From: Sphingomonas sp.
GTDB lineage: Bacteria > Pseudomonadota > Alphaproteobacteria > Sphingomonadales > Sphingomonadaceae
NCBI GenBank assembly: GCA_030824725.1
Contig: JAPJRE010000293.1
Span: forward strand, 1 to 5,399
Reading direction: 5' to 3'
Length of the DNA stretch: 5,399 nt
Shown: in pieces, positions 5,312-5,399 of the stretch
How the letters are laid out: the number at the start of each line of letters is the position of its first letter
How positions within the stretch are numbered: position 1 is the stretch's first letter
Notes under the pieces: generated by a model
The model's input: only the letters and a program-made list of their open reading frames with translations
Told to the model about the DNA's origin: nothing
Databases searched by the model: none
Position numbers and translations under genes: made by a program

Positions 5312-5399
5312 TCTATCTCGATTACCAGGCGACCACCCCGCTCGCGCCGGAAGCCCTTGCGGCGATGCTGCCCTGGCTGGAATCGCAGCACGCCAATCC
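5308..5399 (+). CDS. Second cysteine desulfurase, N-terminal fragment cut off by window edge
   Basis: Thirty codons are visible, starting MIYLDYQATTPLAPEA and ending with HANP. The YLD-x-x-ATTP pattern is the N-terminal signature of NifS/IscS-type cysteine desulfurases, and the following spacing to the ANP element matches the enzyme just upstream (residues 31-33 there). The ATG shares bases with the upstream TGA (5308-5311), indicating translational coupling in one operon. The PLP lysine and catalytic cysteine lie outside the window, so activity cannot be judged. Confidence 0.8.
   Translation, partial: MIYLDYQATTPLAPEALAAMLPWLESQHAN

Overview
The window is GC-rich, with strong G/C at third codon positions, and its genes are densely packed. 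Its protein families and layout suggest an alphaproteobacterium, most likely a sphingomonad (Sphingomonadaceae). This rests on family resemblance from memory, not on a search. Three of the seven genes appear to start with TTG and one with GTG.

Layout from left to right. (1) Positions 1-878, minus strand: most of a fold-III PLP-dependent ornithine/lysine-type decarboxylase, cut at its C-terminal end by the window edge. (2) Positions 879-1031: a divergent control region holding a terminator-like inverted repeat with a T run just before the next gene. (3) Positions 1032-2354, plus strand: a chain of three overlapping genes, namely a fold-II PLP threonine/serine dehydratase and two small hydrophobic proteins with two predicted membrane segments each. 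(4) Positions about 2357-2494: a degenerate palindromic, multi-hairpin repeat-like element starting right after the last stop codon. (5) Positions 2585-3472, plus strand: an exported alpha/beta-hydrolase esterase. (6) Positions 3486-4142, minus strand: a COG2945-type alpha/beta hydrolase, convergent with the esterase, with a strong hairpin spanning the junction. It carries Gly where the family usually has the nucleophilic Ser. (7) Positions 4235-5311 and 5308-5399, plus strand: a cysteine desulfurase, then the first 30 codons of a second one, joined by an ATGA stop/start overlap.

How the genes fit together. The left half holds two unrelated PLP amino-acid enzymes that diverge from one control region: amine production (polyamine pathway) and amino-acid deamination. 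The right half looks like the upstream edge of an iron-sulfur cluster (SUF) operon, because a COG2945 hydrolase beside NifS/IscS-type desulfurases is, from memory, a recurrent neighbourhood upstream of sufB in alphaproteobacteria. The sufB gene itself would lie beyond the window.

I see no CRISPR array, tRNA, rRNA, insertion sequence or obvious defence system. The observations most worth following are the Ser-to-Gly change in the hydrolase, the multi-hairpin repeat, the attenuator-like hairpin before the dehydratase, and the overlapping pair of small membrane proteins.
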